Shown: positions 34,481 to 43,454, counted from the first letter of the stretch. The stretch is 64,000 bases of DNA from Lachnospiraceae bacterium (GCA_022845955.1 AP025576.1:6138001-6202000); one strand, 5' to 3'. Made by a program: numbers and translations. Notes: a model not told the origin generated them from the sequence alone.

Positions 34481-35284
34481 TTATGAACTCACACTATTAT
34501 ATCTTTTCAGCCCCGTTTTCCACAAAAAAGCAGTCAGCAGCCCAAATACTCCTACTACGGCGACACCATATATCCACATTTTTACAGAGCCGCTCCCGCT
34601 AATATACATGGCAGGAAAGGTGGCGATAATGCCATAAGGAAGGATTACATAAAACAGAAGCTTATAAAAACCTTTGAAAACCACACCTGGTATTTTCATA
34701 CACAAATCAATTCCCGCCTCCTCCAGACGGGTAATATTATTGGTGGAAACCACAAAGAAGGTAAGAGAACGGATGATAACCTCCATTTCATACCACAGGA
34801 TTATCATCAGAAAAACCCAGACTCCGTATCCCGCCGCTAACCCTGGTGTTACCTTTACCCCGGACAAACGTACGCCGTACCAAAGAATGCATATACTCAG
34901 GAATACCAGCGGCAGGGAGCCCGGATTAACCTGCTCAAAGGACAGCCGCAGCAGAGGGCTGATCGGCTTGGTCAGATATAAATCAATTTCCCCGTTCCGG
35001 ATCTTGCCGGAGATATTATTCACTCCAAAAAAGTAAACGACCATATTTACGGCATTCACCAGGGAAAAGGTCCCTATAAAGATAACCATTTCCCCCTTCC
35101 CCCATGGCCCAATGGAATCCACATTGGCATAAATCGCCTGGAATACAAGCAATTCCACCAGAAATAAACTGCCGTCTACAAAAAAAGGCCCCCAGAAACC
35201 CAGCCGGAACATCATCAGATGCTGGAAACGCAGCCGTATCAGCTCCTGTACAAATTTCAGGTTGTTTTGTATTTTTTCCATCAT
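34481..35284 (-). CDS. ABC-2 family permease (DUF990/COG3694 type)
   Basis: 267 residues, six membrane segments. It is the third gene of an exporter set whose components correspond to the COG4586 ATPase and the COG4587 and COG3694 permeases, found together in many Firmicutes and actinobacteria. Its ATG overlaps the preceding permease stop (ATGA at 35281-35284). Substrate unknown. Confidence 0.85.
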   Translation of the reverse strand: MMEKIQNNLKFVQELIRLRFQHLMMFRLGFWGPFFVDGSLFLVELLVFQAIYANVDSIGPWGKGEMVIFIGTFSLVNAVNMVVYFFGVNNISGKIRNGEIDLYLTKPISPLLRLSFEQVNPGSLPLVFLSICILWYGVRLSGVKVTPGLAAGYGVWVFLMIILWYEMEVIIRSLTFFVVSTNNITRLEEAGIDLCMKIPGVVFKGFYKLLFYVILPYGIIATFPAMYISGSGSVKMWIYGVAVVGVFGLLTAFLWKTGLKRYNSVSS

Positions 35285-36075
35285 ATTCCCACCCCGTCAT
35301 ATTTCAGTCTATATTTTTGATAGGTTCTGCGGTTCAGAAGTTCCATAAAAATGCACCATCCCGCCAGTATGAGCACCCCCCGCAGGGCTTCCTCCCCGCA
35401 GCGGCCGGTGAACAGCATGGACGGCAGGTAAGTCACATAGTAAAACGGCAGCAGACGCATCCAGGCTATCATCCCATCAGGCAGCAGGGTAAGCGGTACA
35501 ATGGTTCCGGTTATCAGGGAAATCAGATTATCCTTTATCATCAGGAACGTACTGATTTCTTCATACCGCAGGGTCAGAAGCCCCAGGTAGTAATTCAGCT
35601 GTACCATAAACAGCAGCCCCAGAAACACCATAAGCACAGCACAGGTGATTACAAAAACATCGGAAGTAAAGGTGAAGCGTATCCGGAAAATAAATATCCA
35701 TATGCCGGCCGCCAGGAAATCAAAAAGGAGATAAAAAGCAACCACTCCCGCCTCCATGGCAAGAAAATATTTTTCGATGTTCATCGGAATCACCATATAT
35801 TTGGAAAAGGTACCGTTCCGGATCCGGGAGCTGATTTCCCCGCTGATTCCTCCTGACATTTCTATCTGGGATAAAAAGGAACTGATTATATAGTAGGAAA
35901 GCATACTGTGGAAAGTGAAGCCTGCAATGCTTTCCTTGCCTTCAAAAACTGCACCCCAGAGCACATAAGCAAAAATAATTTTGGTTATGGTGAAGAGCAT
36001 ATTAAATACCGCGTCCGCCCGCCAGATAAGCTGGGCCTTAAAATAGATTACTGCCGTTTCCCCATATTTACGCAT
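35281..36075 (-). CDS. ABC-2 family permease (COG4587 type)
   Basis: About 264 residues with six membrane segments and a YFKAQLIWRADAVFNMLFTI opening typical of this permease. Start at 36075 chosen for GGAGGGGAAGG directly upstream; the longer ORF runs back into the ATPase gene. It overlaps the ATPase 3' end by eight bases and the next permease by four. Confidence 0.87.
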   Translation of the reverse strand: MRKYGETAVIYFKAQLIWRADAVFNMLFTITKIIFAYVLWGAVFEGKESIAGFTFHSMLSYYIISSFLSQIEMSGGISGEISSRIRNGTFSKYMVIPMNIEKYFLAMEAGVVAFYLLFDFLAAGIWIFIFRIRFTFTSDVFVITCAVLMVFLGLLFMVQLNYYLGLLTLRYEEISTFLMIKDNLISLITGTIVPLTLLPDGMIAWMRLLPFYYVTYLPSMLFTGRCGEEALRGVLILAGWCIFMELLNRRTYQKYRLKYDGVGI

Positions 36076-37054
36076 TTCCTTCCCCTCCTTCCCGGTAAAT
36101 ACGCTCCACAATTTTACCGATTTCCTCTTCTTCAATGGTCACATCGACAGGAGACAGATTCAGGAGCGCTCCCAGGCATTCCCCTGCTTTTTCTCTGGGA
36201 ACCTCAAACACTTTTTTATAAGGGGAATTCTCCAATATCCGCCAGCCGTTTTCCATATGGGGGAATTGTACGGGATGATCAAAGCTCAGGGTAATTTTTT
36301 TATTTTTCTGGTATTGTTCAAAAAGCCGGTCCGTCGATCCGTCATAAATTTTACTTCCATGGTTCACTACCACACATCTGCTGCACAAAGATTTGATATC
36401 CTCCATATAATGGGACGTCAGAAGGATCGTGGTTCCTCTTTCGGAGTTCACCTCCTTCAGAAATTTCCGCACCTGTTTGCCGGCTACCGCATCCAGCCCT
36501 ATGGTAGGTTCATCCAGGAAAAGAATCCTGGGATTATGCAGCAAAGCCACTATAAGCTCCATTTTCATCCGCTCTCCCAAAGAAAGGGTGCGTACCTGCA
36601 CATCCATAAGCTCTTTTACCCCGAACAGCTCAACAAAATACTCCTTATTTTCCCGGTACTCCCGATCGGAAAGACCATAAATCTGCTTAAACAGATGCAG
36701 GGTATCCTCCGCTGTCAGTTCAAAGAATAACTGGCTCTTCTGTCCCATTACCACGGCATATTGCCTTTTGAACGCATTTTCCAGCTTATTGGGATAATAC
36801 CCCATCACTTGGATCTCTCCTGACGTGGGAGCAATGATGCCGGTAAGCATTTTGACAAGGGTTGTTTTGCCGGCTCCGTTCGGTCCGATCAGGCCCACAA
36901 ACCCGCCTTCTTCCACTGTAAAATCCATGTGCTTAACGGCCTCTTTTTCCTCGTATTCTCTGTGAAACAAACCTTTTACACTTCCCAGGAGACCCTCCTG
37001 TTTTTTGTAACGTTTAAAGGTTTTGGTTAATTGGGTGGTTTCGATGATGTTCAT
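36068..37054 (-). CDS. ABC transporter ATP-binding protein (COG4586 type)
   Basis: 328 residues. Walker A GPNGAGKT at 57-64, Q-loop YAVVMGQKSQLFF (the Gly-Gln-Lys-Ser-Gln form typical of COG4586), signature TLSLGERMKMEL, Walker B RILFLDEPTIGLD and H-loop TSHYMED. It powers export together with the two overlapping permeases downstream. Single-domain, cytoplasmic. Confidence 0.93.
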   Translation of the reverse strand: MNIIETTQLTKTFKRYKKQEGLLGSVKGLFHREYEEKEAVKHMDFTVEEGGFVGLIGPNGAGKTTLVKMLTGIIAPTSGEIQVMGYYPNKLENAFKRQYAVVMGQKSQLFFELTAEDTLHLFKQIYGLSDREYRENKEYFVELFGVKELMDVQVRTLSLGERMKMELIVALLHNPRILFLDEPTIGLDAVAGKQVRKFLKEVNSERGTTILLTSHYMEDIKSLCSRCVVVNHGSKIYDGSTDRLFEQYQKNKKITLSFDHPVQFPHMENGWRILENSPYKKVFEVPREKAGECLGALLNLSPVDVTIEEEEIGKIVERIYREGGEGNA

Positions 37055-37734
37055 TGACTGCTCCTTTTCCTTTTTACTTCCCGTGTTATTTAGCAGCGAT
37101 ATGCAAAAAAATAAGCCCGCAAAAGTATCTGCCCTGAAATAGACATACCCTTCTGCGGACCATGATTTACAGACTTCTTACCCCGGAATAAAAGATAATT
37201 CAAACAGCCGGGGCCATTTTCCGGGAAAATAAAAAAGCAGGCCTTTATCACGCCAGCTTTCATTCCGTCCGTATTTCCTGATCAGACATATATAATGAAG
37301 TATAGGATGTATTAGTGTAAGGCAGATATCCGGCAACAGCCGGCAAAAGGGCATACTGATAGCCGAAATGGGCTTCAGGCTGTCCTTCCTCAACTATTTA
37401 GTTGCAATCTCCTTACCGAACACACGCATGCACTTACCTCACTTTTTATCCGGCCGATAATCAATGGCCTGCTGCCTTTTGCCAAACAGCAACTTTATTA
37501 TAGGGAGGAATCACTGCGATGTCAATACCAAAAATTGTTATATGGGATAACACAGAATAGCTGGTGTAACTCAAACTTCGCAGGTGCCAAATGGAGCCCC
37601 GCCGGCTGTCTGTGCGGCGGAGGGCCATTTGGCACCTGCGAAGTTTGAGTATGTAACATGAATATTTGTTACAAATGCATAAATATTTCCCCTATTTGGG
37701 ACACTAACAGAAAATACCATAATGGAGGATTCAT
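37055..37734. other. 680-bp intergenic region
   Basis: The divergent upstream region of the ABC exporter (minus) and superoxide reductase (plus). I see no convincing gene; an ORF at 37178-37393 has no ribosome site and no recognisable features. It holds the short foldback copy at 37569-37650. Confidence 0.6.
37569..37650. repeat. 82-bp foldback, family 1 copy C (internally deleted)
   Basis: Perfect 26-bp arms from ACTCAAACTTCGCAGG to CCTGCGAAGTTTGAGT share the ends of copies A and B, but the centre is reduced to about 30 bp. GTAAC flanks it on both sides as an extra inverted pair. Confidence 0.8.
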
Positions 37735-38127
37735 ATGAACAAAGAACCTGTTTTTTTAACGGACAAAAATCATACCGTAGTGCTGGAGGCCCTTACCGGC
37801 GTGCCCAATGCTGCCGTTCCCGACAGCTGCAAGCCCTTTGAAATCCTGACCGCCAATACTTCGGAAGGGGCTGCGGAAAAGCACCTGCCGGTTGTGGAAA
37901 TCAACGGGAAGCATGTAACTGTCAAAGTGGGCAGCATCTTCCATCCCATGACCGAGGAGCACAGCATCGGCTGGGTCTGCCTGGTGACCAGGGCCGGCTG
38001 TACCATGCGTGTCTGCCTGGATGCAAACTGTGAACCCGTGGCGCATTTCACGCTGGAGGACGGGGATTCGGTGAAGGCGGCCTATGCTTACTGCAATCTG
38101 CATGGATTTTGGAAAACGGAAATTTAA
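37735..38127 (+). CDS. superoxide reductase with degenerate desulforedoxin domain
   Basis: 130 residues, desulfoferrodoxin length. The catalytic iron site is intact: EKH (His50), FHPMTEEH (His70, His76) and YCNLH (Cys120, His123), the four-His one-Cys set that reduces superoxide to peroxide without forming O2. The N-terminal ~37 residues align with a desulforedoxin domain, but its Cys ligands are replaced (FLTDKN where CxxC is expected; only Cys32 remains), so the second iron centre is lost. GGAGG lies six bases before the ATG. Monocistronic, with hairpins downstream. Confidence 0.92.
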   Translation: MNKEPVFLTDKNHTVVLEALTGVPNAAVPDSCKPFEILTANTSEGAAEKHLPVVEINGKHVTVKVGSIFHPMTEEHSIGWVCLVTRAGCTMRVCLDANCEPVAHFTLEDGDSVKAAYAYCNLHGFWKTEI

Positions 38128-38153
38128 GCAAAGTAACATGAGAGTAAAAGGAG

Positions 38154-38226
38154 GTAACAGTTCAGACAAGTCTGAACTGTTACAAAAGGAGATACATCTA
38201 CCGGTTTATGTAAATGTATCTCCTTT
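38154..38226 (+). terminator. tandem hairpins after superoxide reductase
   Basis: First hairpin: perfect 14-bp arms GTAACAGTTCAGAC / GTCTGAACTGTTAC (38154-38167, 38170-38183). Second: AAAGGAGATACAT / ATGTATCTCCTTT (38185-38226), followed by CATT. Probably the end of the transcript; the first arm recurs exactly at 18320-18333. Nothing else is seen in 38227-38357. Confidence 0.5.
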
Positions 38227-38357
38227 CATTACGGGATTATGTACAGGCGGCATCTGTTATGTTCCGAACGGAGCGGAAGGTACCCCAACAAACATAAACA
38301 TTATTTCATTTTTTCATAGTGTTTCAAACTTAATCCGTTTTTTTATGGCACGACAAT

Positions 38358-39287
38358 TTACTCTCTGCACAATATACCTGTTTGATTGATAAATTGACTG
38401 ACAGATTCGGCTTTGGCCGCCTCCCTGACCCATTTCCTTAAAATCGGAAGCTCAGACTCCAAAAGGATTCTTTCACGTAATTCACCGGGTATTTCTCCTA
38501 ATTCGGCCAACAGTTCAAGGACATCCTCTGCTTTACCTTCTGCTTTTCCTTCTTTTTTTCCGGCTTCTCTACCAACACTGAACTCATCGGCACGTATTTT
38601 TTTCATTTCCTCTTCTTCGTTATACTCAAATATCGACATCGCAATCACCTCCGCCCACTGTGCGGACAAAAAGTCTGCCAGTATATCATTCCGGATACAT
38701 TCTGTCACCGCCCGGTCCACGGCTTCCGCAATTTCCATCTCCGCTGCATATTTCCGGACACATTCCACAAACAGGCAGTATTCCCTCAGGGTCCTGCATT
38801 TCTGCATCAGATCCCGGTTATTCCCGATGTTGATGTTAAGCATTGTCACCTTTACTTCCAATTCGGGGGAGAGAACCTTCTTTTCAAACGCATCAGACAG
38901 CTTTAACAGTCTGCGTTCCGGCTGCTCCTGCGTCCCATTGTAAAATACAACGAAGCGGGGAACGGGAATTTTAATCTGTTTACTGGAGTACAGTGTTCTT
39001 CCCGCCACATACTTCTCCAGCTGTCTGGCCATGTACAAAAGATCCCGCAGAGGCATATTGGGATTGAATGTGGACTGATGCTCATATAGATTCATTTCCG
39101 AATCAAACAGGAACGAAACATCCTTTTTAACTCCCATATAAATTGCGTTTTCCAGTGTACAGATTTCCATAGCACCGGTATCTTCATAAGCGGTTCCGTT
39201 CAGTGCGTTGTATAATTCCAGCAATTTTCCCCTGTCTTTATACAGCAAACGGAACACCGTATCCTTGTGGTTTCTCACCACATACAA
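38358..39287 (-). CDS. Rpn-family PD-(D/E)XK nuclease / transposase-like protein
   Basis: 309 residues. The opening HKDTVFRLLYKDRGKLLELY, then KKDVSFLFDSEMNLYEHQST (nuclease core with the Asp...Glu-x-Gln pattern) and MPLRDLLYMARQLEKYV are characteristic of the Rpn/PDDEXK_2 family, once called putative transposases and now linked to RecA-independent recombination and phage defence. A Lys/Glu/Gly-rich segment (GREAGKKEGKAEGKAED) precedes the C-terminal helices. The ribosome site is weak. No transposon ends are seen around it. Confidence 0.88.
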   Translation of the reverse strand: MYVVRNHKDTVFRLLYKDRGKLLELYNALNGTAYEDTGAMEICTLENAIYMGVKKDVSFLFDSEMNLYEHQSTFNPNMPLRDLLYMARQLEKYVAGRTLYSSKQIKIPVPRFVVFYNGTQEQPERRLLKLSDAFEKKVLSPELEVKVTMLNINIGNNRDLMQKCRTLREYCLFVECVRKYAAEMEIAEAVDRAVTECIRNDILADFLSAQWAEVIAMSIFEYNEEEEMKKIRADEFSVGREAGKKEGKAEGKAEDVLELLAELGEIPGELRERILLESELPILRKWVREAAKAESVSQFINQTGILCRE

Positions 39288-39362
39288 TTCTTGTTCTTCC
39301 CCGGAAATATTTCTTTCCGTGGAGTGCTTTTCTTCATTTATTTATCTGTATTACGTGAAAAT

Positions 39363-39378
39363 ATCCCTGCGAAGTTTG
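39363..39378. repeat. remnant of foldback family 1
   Basis: CCCTGCGAAGTTTGAG repeats the right end of copies B and C; no partner arm is present. Confidence 0.45.
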
Positions 39379-39412
39379 AGATGATTCCTTAAAATTGTCT
39401 GCATTCATTACT

Positions 39413-40111
39413 TTACTTCCAGAAAATAGTCTCCACATGTCTCTTTCCCCTGGGTTTCACCATGAAGGCTTCGATTTTCTGTCTTTTTTCATCCGGTAAG
39501 GCAACCACCCAATCATCAAAGTAGCTGAATATCAATTTATTTTCGTAAATAATTTCCATAGGCCAGGGACTCTCTTCTATCTCCTCCAACAGTCTTTTTG
39601 TGTCACATCCTCCTTCCCTTAGCCGTTTTCCAAACTTTGTATTTTCCTCCCCATATTGTCCTAAAAGATAACGGGTAAGCTGTTTTTCGGTTTCATTAAT
39701 AAAAGCAAACTCCATTCCCCTGCTATCCAGGTTAGCTTCTACCACCTTCAGCGGTATCTTAATCCGGAACGGCCCGGGGACTATATAGTGCCACTGTTTA
39801 TCAAGATCATAAAAATATCCGTAATCAACAAACGCAATCCTGCTGAAAATTTCCCTCTCCGTTTTGCCCAGGTTATGCGGCCTGCCTGTAGCCCGGTGGG
39901 AGTAAAGGCTGCGCGGATAGTGCCCTTCGCTTCCGGGCATCCCTAACAAACTCAGCTCACCCAGGCCAAACAGATACTCCACCCGTTCCGGTGATTGGTA
40001 CCATGCAAGCAGACGCGTGCCTACCATTGCAAAATATCCCCCATTTCCGCTCCACCCATATTGGACATGGCCATCCTCCAGCCTGCGCGCAATTATACTG
40101 ATATCTCCCAT
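39413..40111 (-). CDS. conserved hypothetical protein
   Basis: 232 residues, soluble, rich in aromatics (WSGNGGYFAMVGTRLLAWYQ, FVDYGYFYDLDKQWHYIVPG), with no motif I recognise. An excellent AAGGAGG lies eight bases before the ATG at 40111, and codon use resembles its neighbours, so it is a real gene. It is divergent from the XRE regulator at 40337; the two share a region occupied by a palindromic element. Function not assigned. Confidence 0.75.
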   Translation of the reverse strand: MGDISIIARRLEDGHVQYGWSGNGGYFAMVGTRLLAWYQSPERVEYLFGLGELSLLGMPGSEGHYPRSLYSHRATGRPHNLGKTEREIFSRIAFVDYGYFYDLDKQWHYIVPGPFRIKIPLKVVEANLDSRGMEFAFINETEKQLTRYLLGQYGEENTKFGKRLREGGCDTKRLLEEIEESPWPMEIIYENKLIFSYFDDWVVALPDEKRQKIEAFMVKPRGKRHVETIFWK

Positions 40112-40216
40112 TTGTCCCGCCTCCTTATATATTTATTAGTATATATAAGTATATCACCAAAATATATTGATTGCAATCCATTAATATAGTAAACTATACT
40201 ATATAATATATAAAGG

Positions 40217-40316
40217 TACTGTCCACAGCCCATTCGTCCGCCGCCCAGTGGTTTTGCCTGCCTGATTTGCCCTCCCGGCTTTTCCCTGGGGGCGGACGAA
40301 TGGGCTGTGGACAGTA
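40217..40316. repeat. 100-bp foldback element, family 3
   Basis: Perfect arms of 26 bp (TACTGTCCACAGCCCATTCG... and its complement) extend imperfectly to 30 bp around a ~40-bp centre. It fills the space between two divergent genes and lies directly upstream of the XRE ribosome site. Confidence 0.75.
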
Positions 40317-40336
40317 ACATATAAGGAGTATAAACT

Positions 40337-40681
40337 ATGGAAACCATTGATTTTTCTAAGGTCGGTCTTAAAATGAAAGAATTACGGATGGAGCAGGGCG
40401 CCACTCAGGAAAAGATTGCCGATGCCCTGGAATGCACGGTTGCATTTATCAGTAATATTGAAAACAACCGGGCCAAACTGAATTTAAGGGTTTTACTCTA
40501 CTATGCTAATCTTTGTAATGTTTCCGTGGATACTTTTTTAGATGCGGGCCGCCCCGGGGCTTCTGTGGAAAAAGAGGCGGCACAGGAGGCGGAACTTTTG
40601 CGGGTTTTCCAAACGTTTACCCTTGAAGAACGGGATAAAATAATTAAAATAATGAAACTATGGAAAAAAAAGGAAGCATAA
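40337..40681 (+). CDS. XRE-family transcriptional regulator
   Basis: 114 residues. Helix-turn-helix at ~12-60: GATQEKIADALECTVAFISN, then ENNRAKLNLRVLLYYANLCN and VSVDTFLD. The C-terminal half (LRVFQTFTLEERDKIIKIMK) is a short helical region. AAGGAG lies upstream. Followed after 67 bp by the response regulator gene on the same strand; an operon link is possible, since only a weak GC-rich hairpin separates them. Confidence 0.87.
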   Translation: METIDFSKVGLKMKELRMEQGATQEKIADALECTVAFISNIENNRAKLNLRVLLYYANLCNVSVDTFLDAGRPGASVEKEAAQEAELLRVFQTFTLEERDKIIKIMKLWKKKEA

Positions 40682-40748
40682 CAACAGGGCGTGAGGCACC
40701 GGCACGCCCGTTTTTACGCCGGAGCGCCGGATAAAGGAGGATTTGAAG

Positions 40749-41429
40749 ATGATCGCTATCTATTACATTGAAGACGATGAATCTATAGCAGGTATGGTTA
40801 AGGAGTACCTGGAACAGAGAGGCTGTAAGGTTTCTGTTTTCCGGACGATAGCCGATGCCAGGGAAGCGTTTCTGGGCCGCGTGCCGGATGCCGCACTGGT
40901 GGACTGGAATATGCCGGACGGGCGGGGCGATGCGCTGTGCCGGTGGATCCGATCCAAATGGAAAGAGCTGCCCGTTATTTTTCTTACCGCCCGGAGCGAT
41001 ACCCGGGATGTCGTATCCGGTTTTCAAAACGGCGCGGACGATTATGTGGTAAAACCGTTTGAACTGGAGGTTTTGGATTCCCGTATCCGTGCCCTGCTGC
41101 GCCGGGCAGGGAATGTATCCGGGCAGTGCCTGACCTGTGGTTCCATCATGCTTGACCAAAACCGTATGATGGTTTTCATCGGAGAGGAAGAAATTGTGGT
41201 AAGCCAGTCCGAATATCAGCTCCTGTTACTTTTAATCCGGAACAAAGGAAAGACGGTTACCCGGGAACGGATATTGAGCGATCTGTGGGACAAAAGCGGC
41301 AGCTATGTGAATGATAATACGCTTACCGTGACTATGAAACGGCTGCGTGAAAAACTGCATAACCCGTCCTGTATAAAAACAGTCAGAAGCTTTGGATACC
41401 GTATGGAGGATAACCGCTCCGATACTTGA
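40749..41429 (+). CDS. OmpR-family response regulator
   Basis: 226 residues. Receiver 1-115 (YYIEDDES acidic pair, phospho-Asp in ALVDWNMPDG, Lys in DDYVVKPFE) and winged-helix DNA-binding domain 130-222 (SQSEYQLLLLLIRNKGKTVT; KTVRSFGYRM). The ATG at 40749 follows AGGAGG by eight bases. Directly followed by its histidine kinase and by an ABC/FtsX transporter, the gene order of peptide-antibiotic sensing modules (BceRS-AB type). Confidence 0.93.
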   Translation: MIAIYYIEDDESIAGMVKEYLEQRGCKVSVFRTIADAREAFLGRVPDAALVDWNMPDGRGDALCRWIRSKWKELPVIFLTARSDTRDVVSGFQNGADDYVVKPFELEVLDSRIRALLRRAGNVSGQCLTCGSIMLDQNRMMVFIGEEEIVVSQSEYQLLLLLIRNKGKTVTRERILSDLWDKSGSYVNDNTLTVTMKRLREKLHNPSCIKTVRSFGYRMEDNRSDT

Positions 41430-41452
41430 ATTATCACTATGGAGGATACCTT

Positions 41453-42637
41453 ATGAACAGTCAGAAAAGAACAGGGCTTTTCCTTGTTTTTGTATTATCC
41501 GTCAGCCTGATTTCTGTCTCCGTTACCGCTTTTTTTATGGCCGACCTTTATAACCGTATGCAGTTCCGGCTTCTAAACAATATCTGCGAAAGTATTATCC
41601 GGGAATTGCCGGAAGCGGAAAAAACCATTCCCTCCGTATTAAAAAAATTCAAAAACGGGCAGGCCGCGGATACCCGGGGCACCATACTCACCGACTATGG
41701 ATACCGGCAGTCGGACTTTGCCGGGTACACCCGGAATTACGGCCTGTTATCCGCCGCCGGCGGTTTCCTGCTTGGCGGCATCCTTTTTCTGTCTGCGTTC
41801 TGGTACCGGCATAAAACGGAAATGCTTCGGATTAGAGCCCTGACCGATTATCTGGAACATGTAAATACCGGAGGTACGGTCCTTCACCTGCAGGAAGAGG
41901 AGGACGATTTTTCCAAGCTGCAGGATGAAATCTATAAAACAGTAACCTTTGCTTACCAGACAAGGGATGCGGCCCTTGAAGCCAAACAGAATTTCGCAGA
42001 AAACCTTTCCAATATTGCCCATCAGCTTAAAACTCCCATTACAGCCATCCATCTGACCACACAAATGCCGGAGCTGACGGCAAAGCCGGAAACCGCCGGG
42101 CAGATACGAAAACAGCTGGAACGCCTGACGCATCTGGAGGAAGCTCTGCTGCTTCTGTCCCGTCTTGATGCCGGAACGCTTCCTCTGGAACAAAAAGAAA
42201 TCGATGTGTTCACGGTACTGACGCTTGCGGCTGACAATCTACAGGAGGTATTTTCCGACGCAGGCGTCTTTATCGATATCCCCGAAAGAAAAGCCGCCCG
42301 GCTGACCGGGGATTTGGACTGGACCATGGAAGCGATCATGAATCTTCTGAAAAACAGTATGGAGCACACGCCTGCCGGGGGTATTGTCCATTGCTTCTAT
42401 GAACAGAATCCGGTTTACACACAGATTGTAATCCGGGATGAGGGGGAGGGTTTTGCAAAGGAGGATATCCCCCATCTTTTTGAACGATTCTTCCGCGGTC
42501 GGAATGCAAAGGAAGGAGGAATCGGAATCGGCCTGGCCCTGGCAAAGGAAATCATTGAAAACCAGAACGGGACGATTTGTGCCAGGAATAATCCGGAGGG
42601 CGGCGCCTGTTTTGATATCCGTTTTTACAGTCACTGA
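41453..42637 (+). CDS. sensor histidine kinase of a Bce-like module
   Basis: 394 residues. Two membrane segments (~10-30 and ~92-115) enclose a short external loop of about 60 residues, then a linker and the kinase core: H-box LSNIAHQLKTPITAIHLTTQ, N-box MNLLKNSMEHTPAGG, G-boxes DEGEGFAKEDIP and GGIGIGLALAKEII. GGAGG precedes the ATG at 41453. The small loop suggests sensing through the neighbouring permease, as known for Bce-type systems; this is an inference. Confidence 0.92.
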   Translation: MNSQKRTGLFLVFVLSVSLISVSVTAFFMADLYNRMQFRLLNNICESIIRELPEAEKTIPSVLKKFKNGQAADTRGTILTDYGYRQSDFAGYTRNYGLLSAAGGFLLGGILFLSAFWYRHKTEMLRIRALTDYLEHVNTGGTVLHLQEEEDDFSKLQDEIYKTVTFAYQTRDAALEAKQNFAENLSNIAHQLKTPITAIHLTTQMPELTAKPETAGQIRKQLERLTHLEEALLLLSRLDAGTLPLEQKEIDVFTVLTLAADNLQEVFSDAGVFIDIPERKAARLTGDLDWTMEAIMNLLKNSMEHTPAGGIVHCFYEQNPVYTQIVIRDEGEGFAKEDIPHLFERFFRGRNAKEGGIGIGLALAKEIIENQNGTICARNNPEGGACFDIRFYSH

Positions 42638-42661
42638 GATGTCACTTTCTTTTGTTATACT
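42631..42661 (+). promoter_or_regulatory. possible response-regulator site and -10 before ABC genes
   Basis: TCACT occurs at 42631 and 42642, an 11-bp phase typical of OmpR-type sites, followed by TATACT at 42656-42661. Two short repeats are weak evidence. The 42638-42773 gap also has a GCAGGCCTGC palindrome. Confidence 0.35.
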
Positions 42662-42773
42662 ACATTATAGCTTGAACAGTACAGGCAGGCCTGCATGAAC
42701 TGTCAGCATAGCTTTTATCCGATGCCGGCACGGGTAAACTGTAACAATAACATAACAGGAAGGAGAACTATCG

Positions 42774-43454
42774 GTGGAACTATTAAAATGCGAGGGAGTC
42801 AGTAAAATATACGGTAACGGCAATAATCAGGTAACGGCTTTGGACGGAATAGATCTGTCTGTGGAGAAAGGGGAATTTGTTGCTGTCATAGGGGCCTCCG
42901 GCTCGGGAAAGTCTACGCTCCTGCATATTCTCGGCAGCGTGGATCAGCCCACGGCAGGAAAGGTTATCGTTGACGGAGTGGATATCTCCGCAATGAACCG
43001 GACACAGGCGGCTATTTTCAGGCGGAGGAAGGTGGGTCTTGTTTATCAGTTTTACAATCTGATCCCCACCCTGACCGTGCGTAAAAATATTCTGATGCCG
43101 CTGTTGCTGGACAAAAGAAAACCAAACCAGGAATATTTTGATCAGGTGGTAAAGACATTGGGTATCACGGATAAGCTGGAAGCGCTTCCCAGCCAGCTTT
43201 CCGGCGGTCAGCAGCAGCGTGCCGCCATTGCCCGGTCACTGGTTTACCGACCTGCCCTCCTGCTTGCGGATGAGCCTACGGGCAATCTGGATCAGAAAAA
43301 TTCCAGGGAAATCATTGACATGCTGAAATTATCCAACCGTAATCTGAAACAGACCATTCTTTTGATAACCCACGATGAAAAAATCGCTTTGGAGGCGGAC
43401 CGTATTATAACCATCGAGGACGGCCGCATTCTCAGCGATGAGAAACGGGGGTGA
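42774..43454 (+). CDS. ABC transporter ATP-binding protein (BceA/MacB type)
   Basis: 226 residues, the usual size. Walker A GASGSGKST, Q-loop VYQFYNLIPTLTV (the LolD/MacB/BceA form), signature LSGGQQQR, Walker B LLADEPTGNLD. The start is GTG, set by AAGGAG nine to ten bases upstream. It ends in a GTGA overlap with the permease gene. Confidence 0.95.
   Translation: MELLKCEGVSKIYGNGNNQVTALDGIDLSVEKGEFVAVIGASGSGKSTLLHILGSVDQPTAGKVIVDGVDISAMNRTQAAIFRRRKVGLVYQFYNLIPTLTVRKNILMPLLLDKRKPNQEYFDQVVKTLGITDKLEALPSQLSGGQQQRAAIARSLVYRPALLLADEPTGNLDQKNSREIIDMLKLSNRNLKQTILLITHDEKIALEADRIITIEDGRILSDEKRG

Noticed and set aside
37178-37393. Minus-strand open frame in the long gap before superoxide reductase
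   Set aside because: No ribosome site, odd composition and no recognisable domain.
38084-38389. Open frame downstream of superoxide reductase
   Set aside because: It runs through two hairpins and into the 3' end of the Rpn gene; composition is not protein-like.
38358-39287. Insertion sequence around the Rpn/transposase-like gene
   Set aside because: No terminal inverted repeats or target duplications were seen at the gene borders; the nearby 16-bp foldback stub is unpaired.
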